From: Lucifuga dentata
Lineage: Eukaryota > Chordata > Actinopteri > Ophidiiformes > Bythitidae
Length of the DNA: 64,000 nucleotides
Assembly (NCBI GenBank): GCA_014773175.1
Contig: VXCM01003434.1
Location: 30,088-94,087, forward strand
Reading direction: 5' to 3'
Part shown: in pieces, positions 1 through 12,773 of the stretch
Layout of the letters: each line of letters starts with the position of its first letter
Position numbering within the stretch: position 1 is the stretch's first letter
Made by a program: the position numbers and the translations under genes
The notes under the pieces: model-generated
Databases searched by the model: none
The model's input: only the letters and a program-made list of their open reading frames with translations
What the model was told of the DNA's origin: nothing

Positions 1-980
1 CACAGCTCTGCCTTTTAGCGACGCTAAAGCGCTGAGGACCTGATGTAACGTGATTGTTTTGCTGTGAAACCGTTCATGTAATCCAGCTTCAGATATGATA
101 ACAATTAAAAACGGTTTATTTTTTTTAATTATTTAACTCGGAGCCTTGGCTGTACTTTTCAAGTCAAAAATACACGGCACTGCTTTTAAAGCACAATATG
201 AGTCCATTTTAACACAGGAGCATCTCAATAAATGTTTCAGTAATAAAAATACACTTTTTCAATATTTTTCATAAGTAACTAAGTACCTTTACTCAACTAC
301 TTCATTTAAAGGAGAAATATCATGCTTATAGGTATTATAATGTCAGATAACAGGAGTTTGTGCTGACGTCTATAATGAAACCTGATCTGCCCTGAAAGCT
401 TTGTTTTGATTGGTCCTTTGTTCTGTAACACACTGACATCATCATGTAACACACACCTACACACCTGGTTAGATACGCCCACCAACTACAGGGCAAGTGA
501 ATGGGTTTTCCCCAGCAGCCGCCATGTTGCTTTTTGGGAGGGGCCTTAAAGAGATGGTACCTAAAATAACCTGCTGTACGCTCAGTGTGCACAGTGGTGC
601 TGCATCAAGGCGGAGGAGAATGAGACCGATGTGTTTTTCATATTATGGTATATTTCACTGTTTTCAGGTTAACATTGAGTGTTCATAATAATAGATTATT
701 GTATGAAGACATTGTGATATTTTGGTCTGAGCATGTCTTGTTAGCTTATGGCTACATTAATAAGTGGTGTGTGTGTGTGTGTGTGTTATAGAATCAGCTT
801 GGTGTTACCTTTTCAGAAATGGATGGCTTGTACTGTGATGTTTAGCCGTATGGCAGATTTTGCTGATGGCGTTGTCTTGAGGTACCGTGCTGCCCTACGT
901 GCTGTGCTATCGTTGGACAGTGAATTGACATATCGCTATAAAATTGTATTACACTGAGGAACTCGTATGGCTCCCTCAGC
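1..980. other. No gene recognised
   Basis: Unassigned sequence with a short (TG)n at 766-786. Open frames here are short and resemble no family I know. Confidence 0.5.
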
Positions 981-1890
981 TCAAACGTCAAACTCCACCT
1001 ATGGCTTAAGCTAGCTGTACTTCCTGTGACAGAAAAAACAAAAGTGTGTGAAATTAGTGAAGCGTTGACTTTTTGTCAGTGGTGACTCATTGTGATGTAT
1101 GAAACAGTGTTAGTTAGCCACTAACAGTGTTAGCTCAGTATTAGCTTAGCTGCTAACAGTCTTAGCTCAGTGTTAGCTTAACCATTATGCTGACGTTGTC
1201 AGAGGTGACGCATTGTTGTGATGTATGAACAATGTTAGCTTAGCAGCTAACAGTGCTAGCTCAGTATTAGCTCCACTAACAGTGTTAGCTCATTATTAGC
1301 TTAGCCACTAACAGTGTTAGCTCAGTGTTAGCTTAACCACTACATTGACTTTTTGTCAGCAGTGACTCATTGTTGTGATGTATGAACAGTGTTAGCTTAG
1401 CTGCTAATACTGTTAGCTCAGTATTAGCTCCACTAATAGTGTTTGCTTATTATTAGCTTAGCCGCTAACAGTGTTAGCTTAACCACTACATTGACGTTTT
1501 GTCAGCGGTGACTCGTGATATATGAACAGTGTTAGCTTAACCACTACATTGACGTTTTGTCAGCGGTGACTCGTTGTGATATATGAACAGTGTTAGCTCA
1601 GTATTAGCTTAGCTGCTAGTGTTAGCTCAGTGTTAGCTTAGCCACTACATTAACAGTGTTAGCTTAGCGTGTTAGCTTAGCGAGTACACTGACAGTGCCA
1701 CTATGCTAACTTCAGATGAGTTCTTGGCTTGAGGCTAATTAGCAGTGGAGGAAATATAACCTGCCAAAGATCAGCTCTTATGACATCATCAGTCGTTTTA
1801 TTAGCTGATATTTATGTATTATATGACTGAAGACAGGCAGCATCTTTGTTATAGTTTGCAAGCTAAAATATTACAGGATTTAGTTCTACT
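981..1890. mobile_element. Dispersed repeat with internal TTAGC minisatellite
   Basis: The flanks (CTTCCTGTGACAG near 1020; GAGTTCTTGGCTTG and ATATAACCTGCC near 1720-1765) are shared in reverse complement with 22380-22870. The middle has expanded into a minisatellite. Probably a non-autonomous element; class unknown. Confidence 0.5.
1100..1700. repeat. Imperfect minisatellite rich in GTGTTAGCT
   Basis: The motifs AGTGTTAGCTCAGTATTAGC and ACATTGACGTTTTGTCAGCG recur in variable order, each block separated by GTGATGTATGAAC-like spacers. The units have drifted and are not strictly periodic. Confidence 0.75.
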
Positions 1891-2162
1891 TTTACTGCAA
1901 GGAAAAACTGCTCTGGTACTTTTACACTTATTTGTTTTTACGCGTTACAGTCTGCAGGCTGTTGACTTGTAAAATCAGCGTGATGTTATTTGAATCATGT
2001 TGTTTTGGTGAAGCAGCAGAAACAGGAAGTGGTTCTCTCTGCACGCCGCTCGTTTTCCTCCTCTGGAGGTTTGATGTCTTTATAAATGATTCTTTCTGCT
2101 GTTTGTGGCTCCATTCATAAATCTCTGCTCAGCTTCCTGCTTACATCACCGCTAAACTGCTG

Positions 2163-2194
<32 letters not shown>

Positions 2195-2232
2195 ACACAT
2201 ACATAACACACAAACCACACACACACACACAC

Positions 2233-2268
<36 letters not shown>

Positions 2269-2619
2269 TAACACACAAACACACAAACCACACACATACA
2301 CATACACATACAAAACACACACACACACACACACACATGCACACACCACATACAAAACACACAAATACACAAAGCACACACATACACATACAAAACACAC
2401 ACACATACACACACACATACAAATTACATACACAAACCCACACACACACACACACATGCACACACACACACGCACAAACCACACACACACACAAAACACA
2501 CACACATACAAAACACACACGCAAAACACATACTCAAACTCAGACACAAACCACACACACAACACATGCAAAAAACACACATACACACAAAACATTCACA
2601 CACTTGCAAACGCAACACA

Positions 2620-2651
<32 letters not shown>

Positions 2652-2697
2652 ACACAGTATTTTTCATNAACATTCACACACTTGCAAACGCAACACA

Positions 2698-2731
<34 letters not shown>

Positions 2732-2736
2732 ACACA
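2163..2736. repeat. Long CA-rich microsatellite
   Basis: Interrupted (CA)n with CACATACA and AACACACA variants. Open frames through it are repeat translations, not genes. It includes the duplicated overlap at 2591-2747. Confidence 0.95.
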
Positions 2737-2747
2737 GTATTTTTCAT
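2591..2747. repeat. Contig-overlap duplication at N 2668
   Basis: Two copies of a 77-79 base sequence starting AACATTCACACACTTGC flank the N at 2668. They differ by one CA unit. Probably an unmerged assembly overlap. Confidence 0.85.
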
Positions 2748-3672
2748 AATTCAGAAGTACTGTGAGGTTTTGACTCTTCAGCTGAATTTTTTCTGTTATG
2801 TAAAGTAAAACTTTTCCTCTTTTTATATAAATTTACTTTTCATATTTAACATTTCAGCTCAAGGACACAAAGACTTTTAGGCTCTAAATGATTTTCTGTC
2901 TCTTTTCTATCACTGGCTTCATCCTTTTTCTTTTGTCCACCCTCCTCTTCAGTTCTTCAGTTCATTTCTTCCACCTTCCTTTCTCTCTGTCTATTTCTCC
3001 TTCTTCACTAGAAGAGTTCATTTGTGAATTACTGTGTTTGCTTAAGATAAAAAAATAATTAACAAAGTTATTTTGAATCAGGAGTCGAAACTCGCTGAAT
3101 GTAAAAAAAAAAAAAAAGGAAAAAAGTTATTTTACAAAAACATGAAGCTCGTCCACGGAGCAAAGAGGAAACATGAACTATCTAACCACCCGCCTACCAA
3201 CATCCAATCACAACGCAGCAAAATAACGAGCTTTTTAATGCGAGGTGTACGTGCTGACGTCAGACACCATTATCCAGATAACCAACGTGGACACGGAGGT
3301 CGTCTTTTAATGAGCGGTGTGAACTGGATTTAGTCACATTTGCATATTGAGCGTTTGGTGGTGCATTCAAGGACCTTTGGACATCTGAGGATTGATGGCA
3401 GCAACATTGACTTTGCTGTTAACGATCAAATAAAATGGAACTCATTGCAGCACATTTTAGCTTAATCTGAATATTTAATGTTAAGGGTCCTCTAAAGTCT
3501 GGATTTAAGGGATTCTGATTTAGTGTCCTAGTAAGCTCAGTGTGTCTGCAGAAACTTTTAGCAACATTCTCTGTGTTTCACTTATGCAGAATCCCCCCTT
3601 TTTTCTCTTATAAACTTACATATTGCAACTTTTGTTCTTAACTTATGTACGTACAGATTGAACGTCTCTATG
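2748..3672. other. No gene recognised
   Basis: T-rich and A-rich unassigned sequence; an A run near 3103-3117. No conserved coding seen. Confidence 0.5.
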
Positions 3673-4348
3673 GTACAACGGTGTATTAGAGCCATATAAG
3701 ACAAAAAACAAACAAAAAAAAAATGATGGGGGCATTATTTTGAATTTTTAAACACGAAAATTTGCCAGTTTTAAAAGTCTGTATACCCATGATAATTGAT
3801 GATTTTATGCTAAAAGCACAAGTATTTCTTTATTGCTAAATCCAGTGGAAAAGTATATTTTAATAACGTCATGTACTCTCAAAAAACTCGCAAATTTGCC
3901 AGTTTTTAAACTGGCAAATTTGCGAGTTTAAAAACTAAAAAAGATAATGAAAATTATTTTTAACGATGAATAATTATTTTTTCAAATTTTTGTAAAACAA
4001 TAATTTTTTCAATAATAAAAAGGGAAAATAATGAAACAGGAATCAAACCGCTTCACGTTGTGGCTATGCTTGCTGTGCATGACCTTATTAAATTATACTT
4101 TTCCATCAGATTTAGCAATAAAGAATGCCAAACTCTGGCACGTGTTTAGTGTTTCAGTTAAGCAGGTCGACTTATCATAAGCATGCAGAATTTTAAAACT
4201 GGCAAATTTGAGAGTTTGAAAACTGGCAAAATTATGAGTTTAAAAATGGAAAATAATACCCCCCTCGTTTTTTGTTTTTTTTTGTTTTTTTGTTTGTTTG
4301 TTTGTTTTTGTTTTTTCCCCATCTTATAGCCATAATACGCCATCGTAC
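3673..4348. mobile_element. Terminal-inverted-repeat element, family C copy 1
   Basis: The left end GTGTATTAGAGCCATATAAG and the right end ATCTTATAGCCATAATACGC are imperfect inverted repeats. A second copy of the family is at 61049-61520. It is non-autonomous with no transposase frame. Confidence 0.65.
3884..3929. repeat. Perfect 22-bp palindrome within family C element
   Basis: Arms 3884-3905 and 3908-3929 are perfect reverse complements around a TT spacer; the arm core is CTCGCAAATTTGCCAG. It would form a stable hairpin. Confidence 0.9.
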
Positions 4349-7300
4349 TAAGTTGCCTGTTTTTACGGTTATGTTTTTACTTGGCTGCAAATGAAATTTC
4401 CCTTTGGGACGAAAGATGAATAAAGCTAAAGATGTCAAGCTCTGACACATTTTGCTTTTGTTTAACATGCATCAGAGAATTTTATACCTTAAATGTTTAA
4501 TATTCAGATAAAACCTTTGGAGTTTAAGAGTCATTTTGAGATGTTACTTTTCATTAAATTTGGCCTTTTTTTGCCTTTACACAAGACAACAAATTTCAGA
4601 TCAAATGAAAAAAAAAAAGATGATGTGATGATGTCACTTCTTGTGTTTAATAAACTGTGGATGCTCATTTATTTTAAAAGATTTGCTCCTCTGATTGCAA
4701 CAAACTTTTTCTTTATAAGGTCAGAACCTGCACTTTGCGTATTTCTCCGTGTTCTGATGGCTGAGTCGCTCATGTGAATGATGTGAATGATGTGTTTGTG
4801 ATATTTAAAGCTGCAGGATTTACTGTAACTCACACCGTGGACTCAGTGTCCTCCGGAGAAATGTGGGTAAAATGTTCAAGGTAAAAGATTAAATTCCCCT
4901 GAATCGTTGATCCTCATTCAGAGGGAATTATCTGCTTTAAACAAACCAACCATAGCGCAGAGAAAAAGCTCTGTGTGGCGTTTACAGGCAGCGTGGTGGA
5001 AACGCGTCGCCGTGACGATGTCGTCCTGAGTGGACCCTGGTTGCGCGACCAGGTGGACTTTCCTAAGTCTTAAGCCTGGGGGAAAAAAAAATTAAGTTCA
5101 GAAAATCTGGAGCTTTCTGTCTCCATGAAGTCAACAAATGACTAAAAAAAACGTTTAGCATCAGGGGAAAACAGCAGAACGCTCTGTGGTTAAAAATATA
5201 AAAAGCCTTTATTACTCAAGCTGTTTTACTACTGCAGTCAGAATTCTCCAGATTTCTGTCCTTAGTCCCTTAAAATGTTTCCAAAACATTTTAAGGGACC
5301 TTAATCATCCCATAATCTACTTAACATAAAGACAAACCTCTGAATTTAATGCATCAGGTTTCCCTTAATATGCAGGATTAAAGGACAGGCTGCTTAATAA
5401 AGTTATTAGGATCTAAATCATTAGTGAAACTGAGGAGTATAAACAGCATTCAGGGCTTCTCTTTGCTCTATTAATAATCAAATAAACCCAAACATGTAAT
5501 ATTCAGCACATTTTACCTTAATCTGAACATGGAATATTTAAGGGTCTTCTAAGGTATGCGATTAGGTTGTGCTCAGTGTGTGTGTGTGTGTGTGTTGCAT
5601 CACTAATGCCAAATTTGACACGTGTTTAACATTTTCTGTTGTATTTTGCTTTATATTCATAAGAGAACAGAGCCTCTTCATGTTACACTTTAAATATCCC
5701 ATAATCAGATTAAATCTTTGGATTTTGAGTTTACTTGTCATTAAATACTTGTCATTAAATTCGATTATTTATTATTATTATTATTATTATTTAATTTGAT
5801 TATTTTCCTCGAAACAGGATGACAAATTGCCAAGCATTCCATCTTTTTGGAGCTGGAGGGAGCTTGTGTTGTAAAAATAATAACGTTGACACGTCTGAGT
5901 GAGGAGCGCCTCTGATAGGCTCACAACTTTTCAATCAACCCCTGTACCCACAGCACAATATTATAGAAATTAAATATCACATTATTACATGTCTGGCCCT
6001 GATGTAGCTCTGGTATAGATCCCGATTTATGGTTGTTTGGCTTGTTTATATTATACAGGCGTTGATTGATAAGTTCTGAGCCTAAAAATTGAAGAAGGGC
6101 TGTAATGTGTTTTTTGTTTGTTTGTTTGTTTTGGGGGTAAAGAACTGAAAAACTCAAAGCACAAACCTCAAACACGAGTCCACAAAAGCAGCAAACTATA
6201 ACTTGCTGTTTTTTGGCAAAAGCCCATTGATCCAAAGCTGCAGAGTTTTGGGACACTTAGGGGCAAATTTAGAGGTAATTTTATTGTTAAAAAAAATAAA
6301 TCTATAATTGTTGATGCGTACTTTAATATATATCTTTATATATATATATATATGTATATAGTTGACTTGTGATCAAACTGTTTAAATGCTCAGAGTAACA
6401 CACTGACAAGCTGCATCTGAATGAGCAGAGCGCCCCCCTGTGTGCACACATGTAACAGCAGGACAGGAAGCACGGTGAGCTGCATGTTTGTGTGAAAGAT
6501 GCATATTTCCCTCATTAGTTTGCAGCGTGTGATCAGCGCCATCTGCCTCCCATTAAAGCAGCGAGAGGCTGGACTCAAACCAAAACCCTCCCTGCTGTAC
6601 CTTTCTGTCCTGTCATCCTCCTTCTGAGGAGTTCCAAAACTGTGTTTCTTTCCTGGAGCAAGCCTGACACCTACTGGTAGATGTGAGTATCGTTTGCTCT
6701 TCAGAGGGCTGAAAACACAGATTCTCACTCAGGATTATAACACATACATGATCTGAAGTATTCCCACCTGATAAAACATGATTGGGTTTTTTTTTAACGT
6801 TAGCCTGAGGATTTTCATGTATTTACTAATCTCTTGTGAGCACTTTAAGAAAAAGACATCCTCATACTTGTCTGATTGAGTCACTGATAACTGAAAAAAT
6901 CTGCCAGTTCAGTGAGATTATTTCAACCTGCTTCCAGTATTAATGTGTTTCTTTTTTTTTCTGAAAAATTGTTAGGATCTTTATTTAGCAGGAAAGCAAA
7001 ACTTTTTTTTTAACTTTCATTTTTAAAGGATTCCTTTACATATATTCAAAAACAATGAACACAGCAAACACAAAGAAGAGATCTGAGGTAAAATTAATTC
7101 AATCAGTGCAATCAAACAATGTCGTCCAGCTTCAAGTTTATCACACAGGTCAGGCTGTATCAATGGTAAAAGTCAGGAATATTCAGCATTAAGACTCCAG
7201 CTGGTTGTAGAAATCATTTCCTCCCGTGTTTATCACCTTCAGCTTTCTGAACTCTAAGAATAAAAGTCATTTTCTCCATTGAGTGTACAGTTTACCAGGT

Positions 7301-7469
7301 TTGTGAAGAGGCTGATGGTGGGAGAGTTCTGCTTTATTTGGTAATAGTTTTTTTTACTTATGGCCATAAAAATCTTTAGAAGATATGAGTCACTTTTACT
7401 AAGACCTTTAGGGATGTTTCCCAAATAAAAAGAAAGGACACTGATATCAATTTTCAAACCCAGAATGTC
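4349..7469. other. No gene recognised; small repeats
   Basis: AT-rich unassigned sequence with a (TG)n near 5577-5595, an ATT run near 5769-5790, a (TA)n near 6329-6360 and the hairpin at 5265-5299. No conserved coding seen. Confidence 0.5.
5265..5299. repeat. Perfect 16-bp inverted repeat
   Basis: Arms 5265-5280 and 5284-5299 (GTCCCTTAAAATGTTT and its complement) around CCA. It resembles the ends of a small foldback element. Confidence 0.85.
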
Positions 7470-7481
7470 TGAAATTAGGAA

Positions 7482-8087
7482 GAGTAGGCATTAATTGGAT
7501 TAACTGGTTGTACTCCCATTAAAAAGGGGAGGTGATAGAGGAAAACGCTTGTTACAACGAGAAGAAGCCTTTTGGATCCATACTCTACAGACTGAGAACC
7601 TTAAAGGCTTAAAATGAAGAGTTGTCATTTTCTTGTTTTGTATGATTGATGTAGGATTGTTAAATTTATGTTTAATGGTTAGAGAGTAATGAAATGTAAA
7701 AGCTTAACCAAATTTTATACTTATATGTATTTTTTCTATATATTTATTCTGCTTTTTCTGTGTATTTTTCTGTATTTGCTGTGCATTATATCATGCTTAT
7801 TGGGGTGTGTTGTCTTAGATAATTCTATTATTGCTTGTTAAGACAGATGGTTGTTGGATTTCACCTGGAGCCTTAGGGCTTTATAAGCCCCGCCCACTGT
7901 TTGTCACGTTACGCTGAAGATGGCTTTAGGCTGAAACGCGTTCGTATCTGACTGCCCGAGTCTGAAAATTAAAAAGTTATGAGCAGTAAGCCGTTGAGTG
8001 CTGGTCTGATTTTTGTCTTATGAAANGTCTGAAAATTAAAAAGTTATGAGCAGTAAGCCGTTGAGTGCTGGTCTGATTTTTGTCTTA
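7482..8087 (+). mobile_element. Penelope-like retroelement 3' end
   Basis: At 7528-7617 the frame reads GGDRGKRLLQREEAFWIHTL, then QTENLKGLK and a stop. This is the C-terminal pattern of GIY-YIG endonucleases of Penelope-like elements (EAFWIxxLxTxxPxGLN). The tail holds GGCTTTAGGCTGAAACGCGT. A 12-base duplication TGAAATTAGGAA flanks it at 7470-7481 and 8088-8099. It is strongly 5' truncated and includes the assembly duplicate at 7960-8092. Confidence 0.7.
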
Positions 8088-8092
8088 TGAAA
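7960..8092. repeat. Contig-overlap duplication at N 8026
   Basis: Two identical 66-base copies (7960-8025 and 8027-8092) around a single N. Confidence 0.9.
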
Positions 8093-8099
8093 TTAGGAA

Positions 8100-9757
8100 A
8101 CCCACTTCTTCCCAGAAAGGCTGGATGGTTGGACAGAGCCAAAATAAGAGCGTGATCCACCAGCATGGATCCACGCTCCCTCCAGCAGGATACTGAGACT
8201 GGATTTCTGCTTGGGAAAAACGAAGAAGAGACCAGGTTCTTCCAACAAAAATCGCTCCAAAGGTGGGAATTTATAGTCTGAATACTGTAAAAATACAGAC
8301 GAGCTTCTTCTTTTCTCCAAACCTTCATGACTGTCTCTGCTGTCATAGAAATGCAGGACACTGAGGATGACTTGGCCTATGAATCAAATCCCTACTCAGT
8401 CATCCTCCTCATCTTATTATCTTCCTCCTCAGCCGGTTCTGCTTTCTCGTCTCCCTGAGTCGCCTTTGGCAAGGCAGGCAGCTCTTTTCTCATCTTTCTT
8501 CTGCTTGGGCCTGGTGGAGCTTCATCCTGGGACGGTGTTGAGGTCACATCTCACGGTTGTCCTCCTTTATCCTGGACGGTGTTTGAAGCAGAAAATAAAG
8601 AAAACAGGGTGGTCTTTTGCGGGTTTTAGGTTTTTTTCTTCTTGGCAAATTTAGCAATACATATATTAATTCATCTCCTGGTGGTATCAGATCTTGTCGT
8701 TCTTTGACCTTTCACCTGTGTGAGCATTCAGAAAGTCTGCAAAGCGTCCACAGGTCCCTGAGTCTTGACGGCAGGTCTGGACTAACAAAACCTCAGAGAA
8801 GGTTTCCATCTTTACTCGGTTTGGCTAACGTGTAAACCACAGCGTCTCTCCTGCATCAGATCAATGTCACCCTCTTTTCTCTCACTTCCACCCTCCTGAT
8901 TGAGTTGGAGAACCCTCACACACAGGAAGTGAATGTCTTTTCCTGCCTTTGAGTGTGTTGTTAGATTTTTATCCAATAGAAACAAACTCAGGCCTGGTCT
9001 GATAATTGAAGGCAGATGGCGGAGGTGGACATTCTAACGACACTTCTCCTTCGTACACGACTCTTTCTTCAAACATGATAGCCGCTGAGGTGAAAAGGTG
9101 ACATTCCTGCATCGTCTGATGAGGATGATGATGAGTGTTGCTGTGACTGAATGTACATACATGTAGATCAGCTCCGCTCGCTGGCAGATGATGCGTTCAG
9201 GGGTCTGAGCTCTTTAGAGGAAATATTTGGCCTCTGAAGTCTTGTTTATATTCTGACAGGATGTGGATCCACGTTTTCAGGCCTGAATGATGACAGAGAT
9301 TATCCAGGATGCTGCGTTTCATCTTCATCCTCAGTGTGTAACAACAAATGAACTCTAGATGATGTGGTTTCTAACATGCCATTCCAGAGTCTCAAAAAAA
9401 GGACAGTGAATTTCTCTCAGTCAGATGTCTTTAATGTTTGTCCTGGAACACTTTCACACTTCCTGCTTGGACTTTGCATGAAACGACACCATCAAAAGTT
9501 CCAAAACAGCCCTTCTTTTTCAAAAAAAAAAACAAAAAAACAAACAAAAAAAAAGATTAATTAGCTCAAAGTTAATGCGAAAGCTAGCACATTGATGAAG
9601 CCAGCACTACACTTCCACATGCAGTGTTTTTCTGAATAAAACTCTTATAAATAATACGTAGCGAGCCACTGCATGGAGAATGATTGGACAGTTACTGAAG
9701 AGAATTTCATGCTGCTGATGCAACTGCAGCAGTCAGAGTTTTACTAAAACAAACAGA
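8100..9757. other. No gene recognised
   Basis: 8100-8370 continues the repeat interrupted by the Penelope-like insertion. The rest is unassigned. Frames such as the one at 8367-8654 have no recognisable similarity. Confidence 0.45.
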
Positions 9758-10344
9758 TTAAAGGACCATACCATCCATTTTGCATGTTTGAGTCTAATAT
9801 ATTCAATTTTCATACACGTAATGTTACTGACAATCATTTCCCAAAGCATACTACTGGAACAGTAATTAAAAATGTTTTTCCTACCTTCCAGACCTCCATT
9901 GGTTTCAGTTCATTCTGCTATTAAAATCAACTTGTTGATACTTGAAACGTTCTTGGGATAGGTAATCCATCATCACCAACAAGACGTGTATTCAGGTTTT
10001 TTTTAGAAGTTATGTAATTTTAGTGTTTAAGCTCAATAAAAAGCATGGAGTGAATGTATGTCTCCACCAGGGAATATAGTCCCAGAAGAAGACCTGTGTT
10101 TATGGACAAATTTAAAGGACCATGACTTCATAAGGCTGTGTAACTATTAGTAGGAGAAACATGGATTTTTAAGGTAGGTGTATCACTTGAATATTTAATT
10201 TTGAAAGATTAAGATATTTTGCAAAACATCAGGAAAGCAGAAATACAGTTTTATCCTTTGGAAAATGATTGTCAGTAACGTAACATGTATGAAAAATGAA
10301 TATATTAGGCCAAAACATGCAAAATGGCTGGTATGGTCCTTTAA
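9758..10344. mobile_element. TTAA-flanked foldback element (family A) copy 1
   Basis: Full-length copy of about 590 bases. It starts TTAAAGGACCATACC and ends GGTATGGTCCTTTAA; the inverted ends stay complementary for roughly 80 bases. The interior has GGGAATATAGTCCCAG. No coding. Closest relatives are the copies at 40951 and 43548. Confidence 0.85.
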
Positions 10345-11177
10345 TCTATATCCCTCCACTTGAGGTGCAACTCTCCCCCTGAATAAAATCTCACTGAACC
10401 AAGTAAATCAGTCCAGTAAACTTGTTTTGCAAAGTCTAAAGGAAAAGGACATGAAGGTCCATGAAGGAAATTTTAAACGATTTATTTGAATCTGACTTTC
10501 CACGTCTCAGACTCTTTATTGCTCCTCATCTTCTCTAAAGTGCCAGGGGATTTTATTCTGAAAGGCACATGGAAGCACAGCATCAAAAGCACTGTACTCG
10601 AGTAAATGTACTCAGTTACTTTCCTCCTCTGGGGATAAAACAGGAAGTGCCTCTCTGGTCCACATGTGGCTCAGACACGTTCAGAATGTTCAGGCCGTCC
10701 ATCAGCGGAGCAGCTTTGAAGCAGCGACGTTTCCCTCGTTAAGGTTTACGCTCGTGTCGCTTTGATTGGCGAACAGATTTACAGCTGGGCCTTACGATCA
10801 GATGGCGCCATTAGCATAGCGCTGAGCGGCTGCAGGTTTATAGGAAAGACTCAAACATCACTCATGCTGATCTGTTGGTCACAGTCTGATTAAAACCACA
10901 GAGTAAGACTTTGGTTATTTAGTGCGGTCTGTATTCCATCTGACCAGCTGCTGCTCAAGCTGAGGCTCAGGACCCTTTAGGGACCACAGGACCACTTAAC
11001 ACGGTCTTACTTGCCTTCCACATGTCCATCTTCTTACTTTCATCAAAGCAATCTTTGAATGAGGAAAAATCACTCACTGGTCCTCATCTCCTTGCCAGTG
11101 CTGCAGCACTGCTGTGCACACTGAGCAGTGGCAGTCCTGGGTCACATGATACCCTATGCAGGTGTACAGTAAATGCC
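10345..11177. other. No gene recognised
   Basis: Unassigned downstream sequence. A short remnant near 10598-10625 (ACTCGAGTAAATGTACTCAG) resembles the ends of the element at 49112-50226. Confidence 0.45.
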
Positions 11178-12399
11178 AATTCATAGTTTTCAGTCACGTG
11201 ACTGGCGTGGAGACCTGGAGGGATACAGCGTTCCAACATGGAGGCCAATACTGGACACTCTGTAGACCTGCAGCAGGTCTGTTAACTTTCATCTGTTTCA
11301 AGCCACGAGAATTTAGATCACCTCTCAAAAGAAGAAAAACAAAGACACAGCCAGTCCCCGACTTACAAATGTCCAATTTACGAACAATCCGTACTTATGA
11401 ACTGACTGCCATAAAGCCTATTCAATTAAAACTTCGAGTTACATAAAATGTTACGTAATAACAATAGCGCACTACTTTGTGACACACATCAAAACATTGC
11501 GTGTCGTCAGTGGTTCAGCAGTATTATTATGTTTAAGATGTTCTAGTATATCCGGAAGTGTTTCTTATGCATAGAAAGGTAAAATATATATGCTATATAT
11601 GCACCTTACGTAACTGTTCCGACTATGTACAAATCTGTCTTAAAGACAGCCATAGGAACAGAACTCGTTCGTAACCCGGGGTCTGCCTGGATAGTAACAA
11701 ACTGCAGGTTTAGGGCACTTGTGATCCACATACAGCACCCGCTGCAGTATTTCAATCATAAAAACAGGAAGTCCCTGCCAGAGCTCCAGTTTGGCGATGT
11801 TTTGAGGAGAATCTCTTACACTGCCACCAGGATGAAAGCTACAAAAGTACAGACAGTTCTATGTGTTTTATTTCTGAATGGTCAATAATGCTGCCATTTG
11901 GGAAGTGAAGGACAAGAAATTCTCCATTGTCAAAGTGAAGGTGAGCGCTAATTAGCTAACGTTAGCTAGCTAACTAATGCTGATCCCAGGTGTTGTTAGT
12001 TTCAGGTCACTGTAGTCAGCATTCAGTAGTGACAGGCAGCAATATTTAGGTTAGGTTAGCATGATATCTATGACATGTGACATGTTCACTGCAGAGACGT
12101 GTGGACTTTGGTGGCTGTCATTCTTTGTCTTCCTCACGGATGGCGGCAAGTCTAACAGCACAAATCCACAATCTCCTCCTCTCTGGGTTTTCTTTCTCGG
12201 ACGGATTCTGTAAGATCACAACCCAGGCTTGTCTCCTTGTCAATTAGCACATCCTACTGAACAACTATTCGGCATTTTGGCTAAACAACAAACAACAAAC
12301 CTGGTAAAAGATAACTGGCGGGCAGCGGAAGAAAGCCTTGTTTTGCACTCCAGGTGGGTGTTCCCATAAGGCTGCGACATCACATGAAAACTATGAATT
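11178..12399. mobile_element. Inverted-repeat element hosting a nested element
   Basis: The ends AATTCATAGTTTTCAGTCAC (11178) and its counterpart GTCGCAG/CATGAAAACTATGAATT ending at 12399 are inverted repeats of about 20 bases. Between them lies the complete family G element at 11347-11690. Non-autonomous; class not determined. Confidence 0.55.
11347..11690. mobile_element. Family G inverted-repeat element copy 1 (nested)
   Basis: The left end CAGCCAGTCCCCGACTTAC and right end GTAACCCGGGGTCTGCCTGG are imperfect inverted repeats. The same family recurs in opposite orientation at 19621-20073. No transposase. Confidence 0.7.
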
Positions 12400-12773
12400 T
12401 ATACTTCCAAATGGATGCATATTGCTAGTGGTCACGGACTCCGTCAGCGGACACGTTTCTATTTAAACTACAATCTGGGGTTTGCTTGGAGGATGCACTC
12501 CACACATGCGCAGTAGCACTAGCTTAGCATAGCACTAGCGTAGCATACTGACCGTGTGGACTTGCATTGGAAAACTGGTACATTGGAGGTAGGCTGATAT
12601 CCACATGTTCACTCTCTGACATCATGCTTTCCTTGTGTACCCACAAAATATAAATTGGCCTTATTTACAACTGGGCCACATTCATCATAAAATCCAGACA
12701 CGTGTTGAAAATGTGTTCTGTGTGCAGTTACAAGTCACCTTTCTTCTCATATATCTGGATGCAGATCAGGTTT
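12400..12773. other. No gene recognised
   Basis: Unassigned intergenic sequence between two mobile elements; includes a short CTAGCTTAGCATAGCA repeat near 12518-12548. Confidence 0.45.

Noticed and set aside
2115..2765. Frames of Cys-Val and His-Thr repeats on both strands
   Set aside because: By-products of the CA microsatellite.
8044..8361. 105-residue minus-strand frame near the Penelope-like insertion
   Set aside because: Begins in an assembly duplicate, crosses the insertion boundary and matches nothing I know; a second overlapping frame is equally open.
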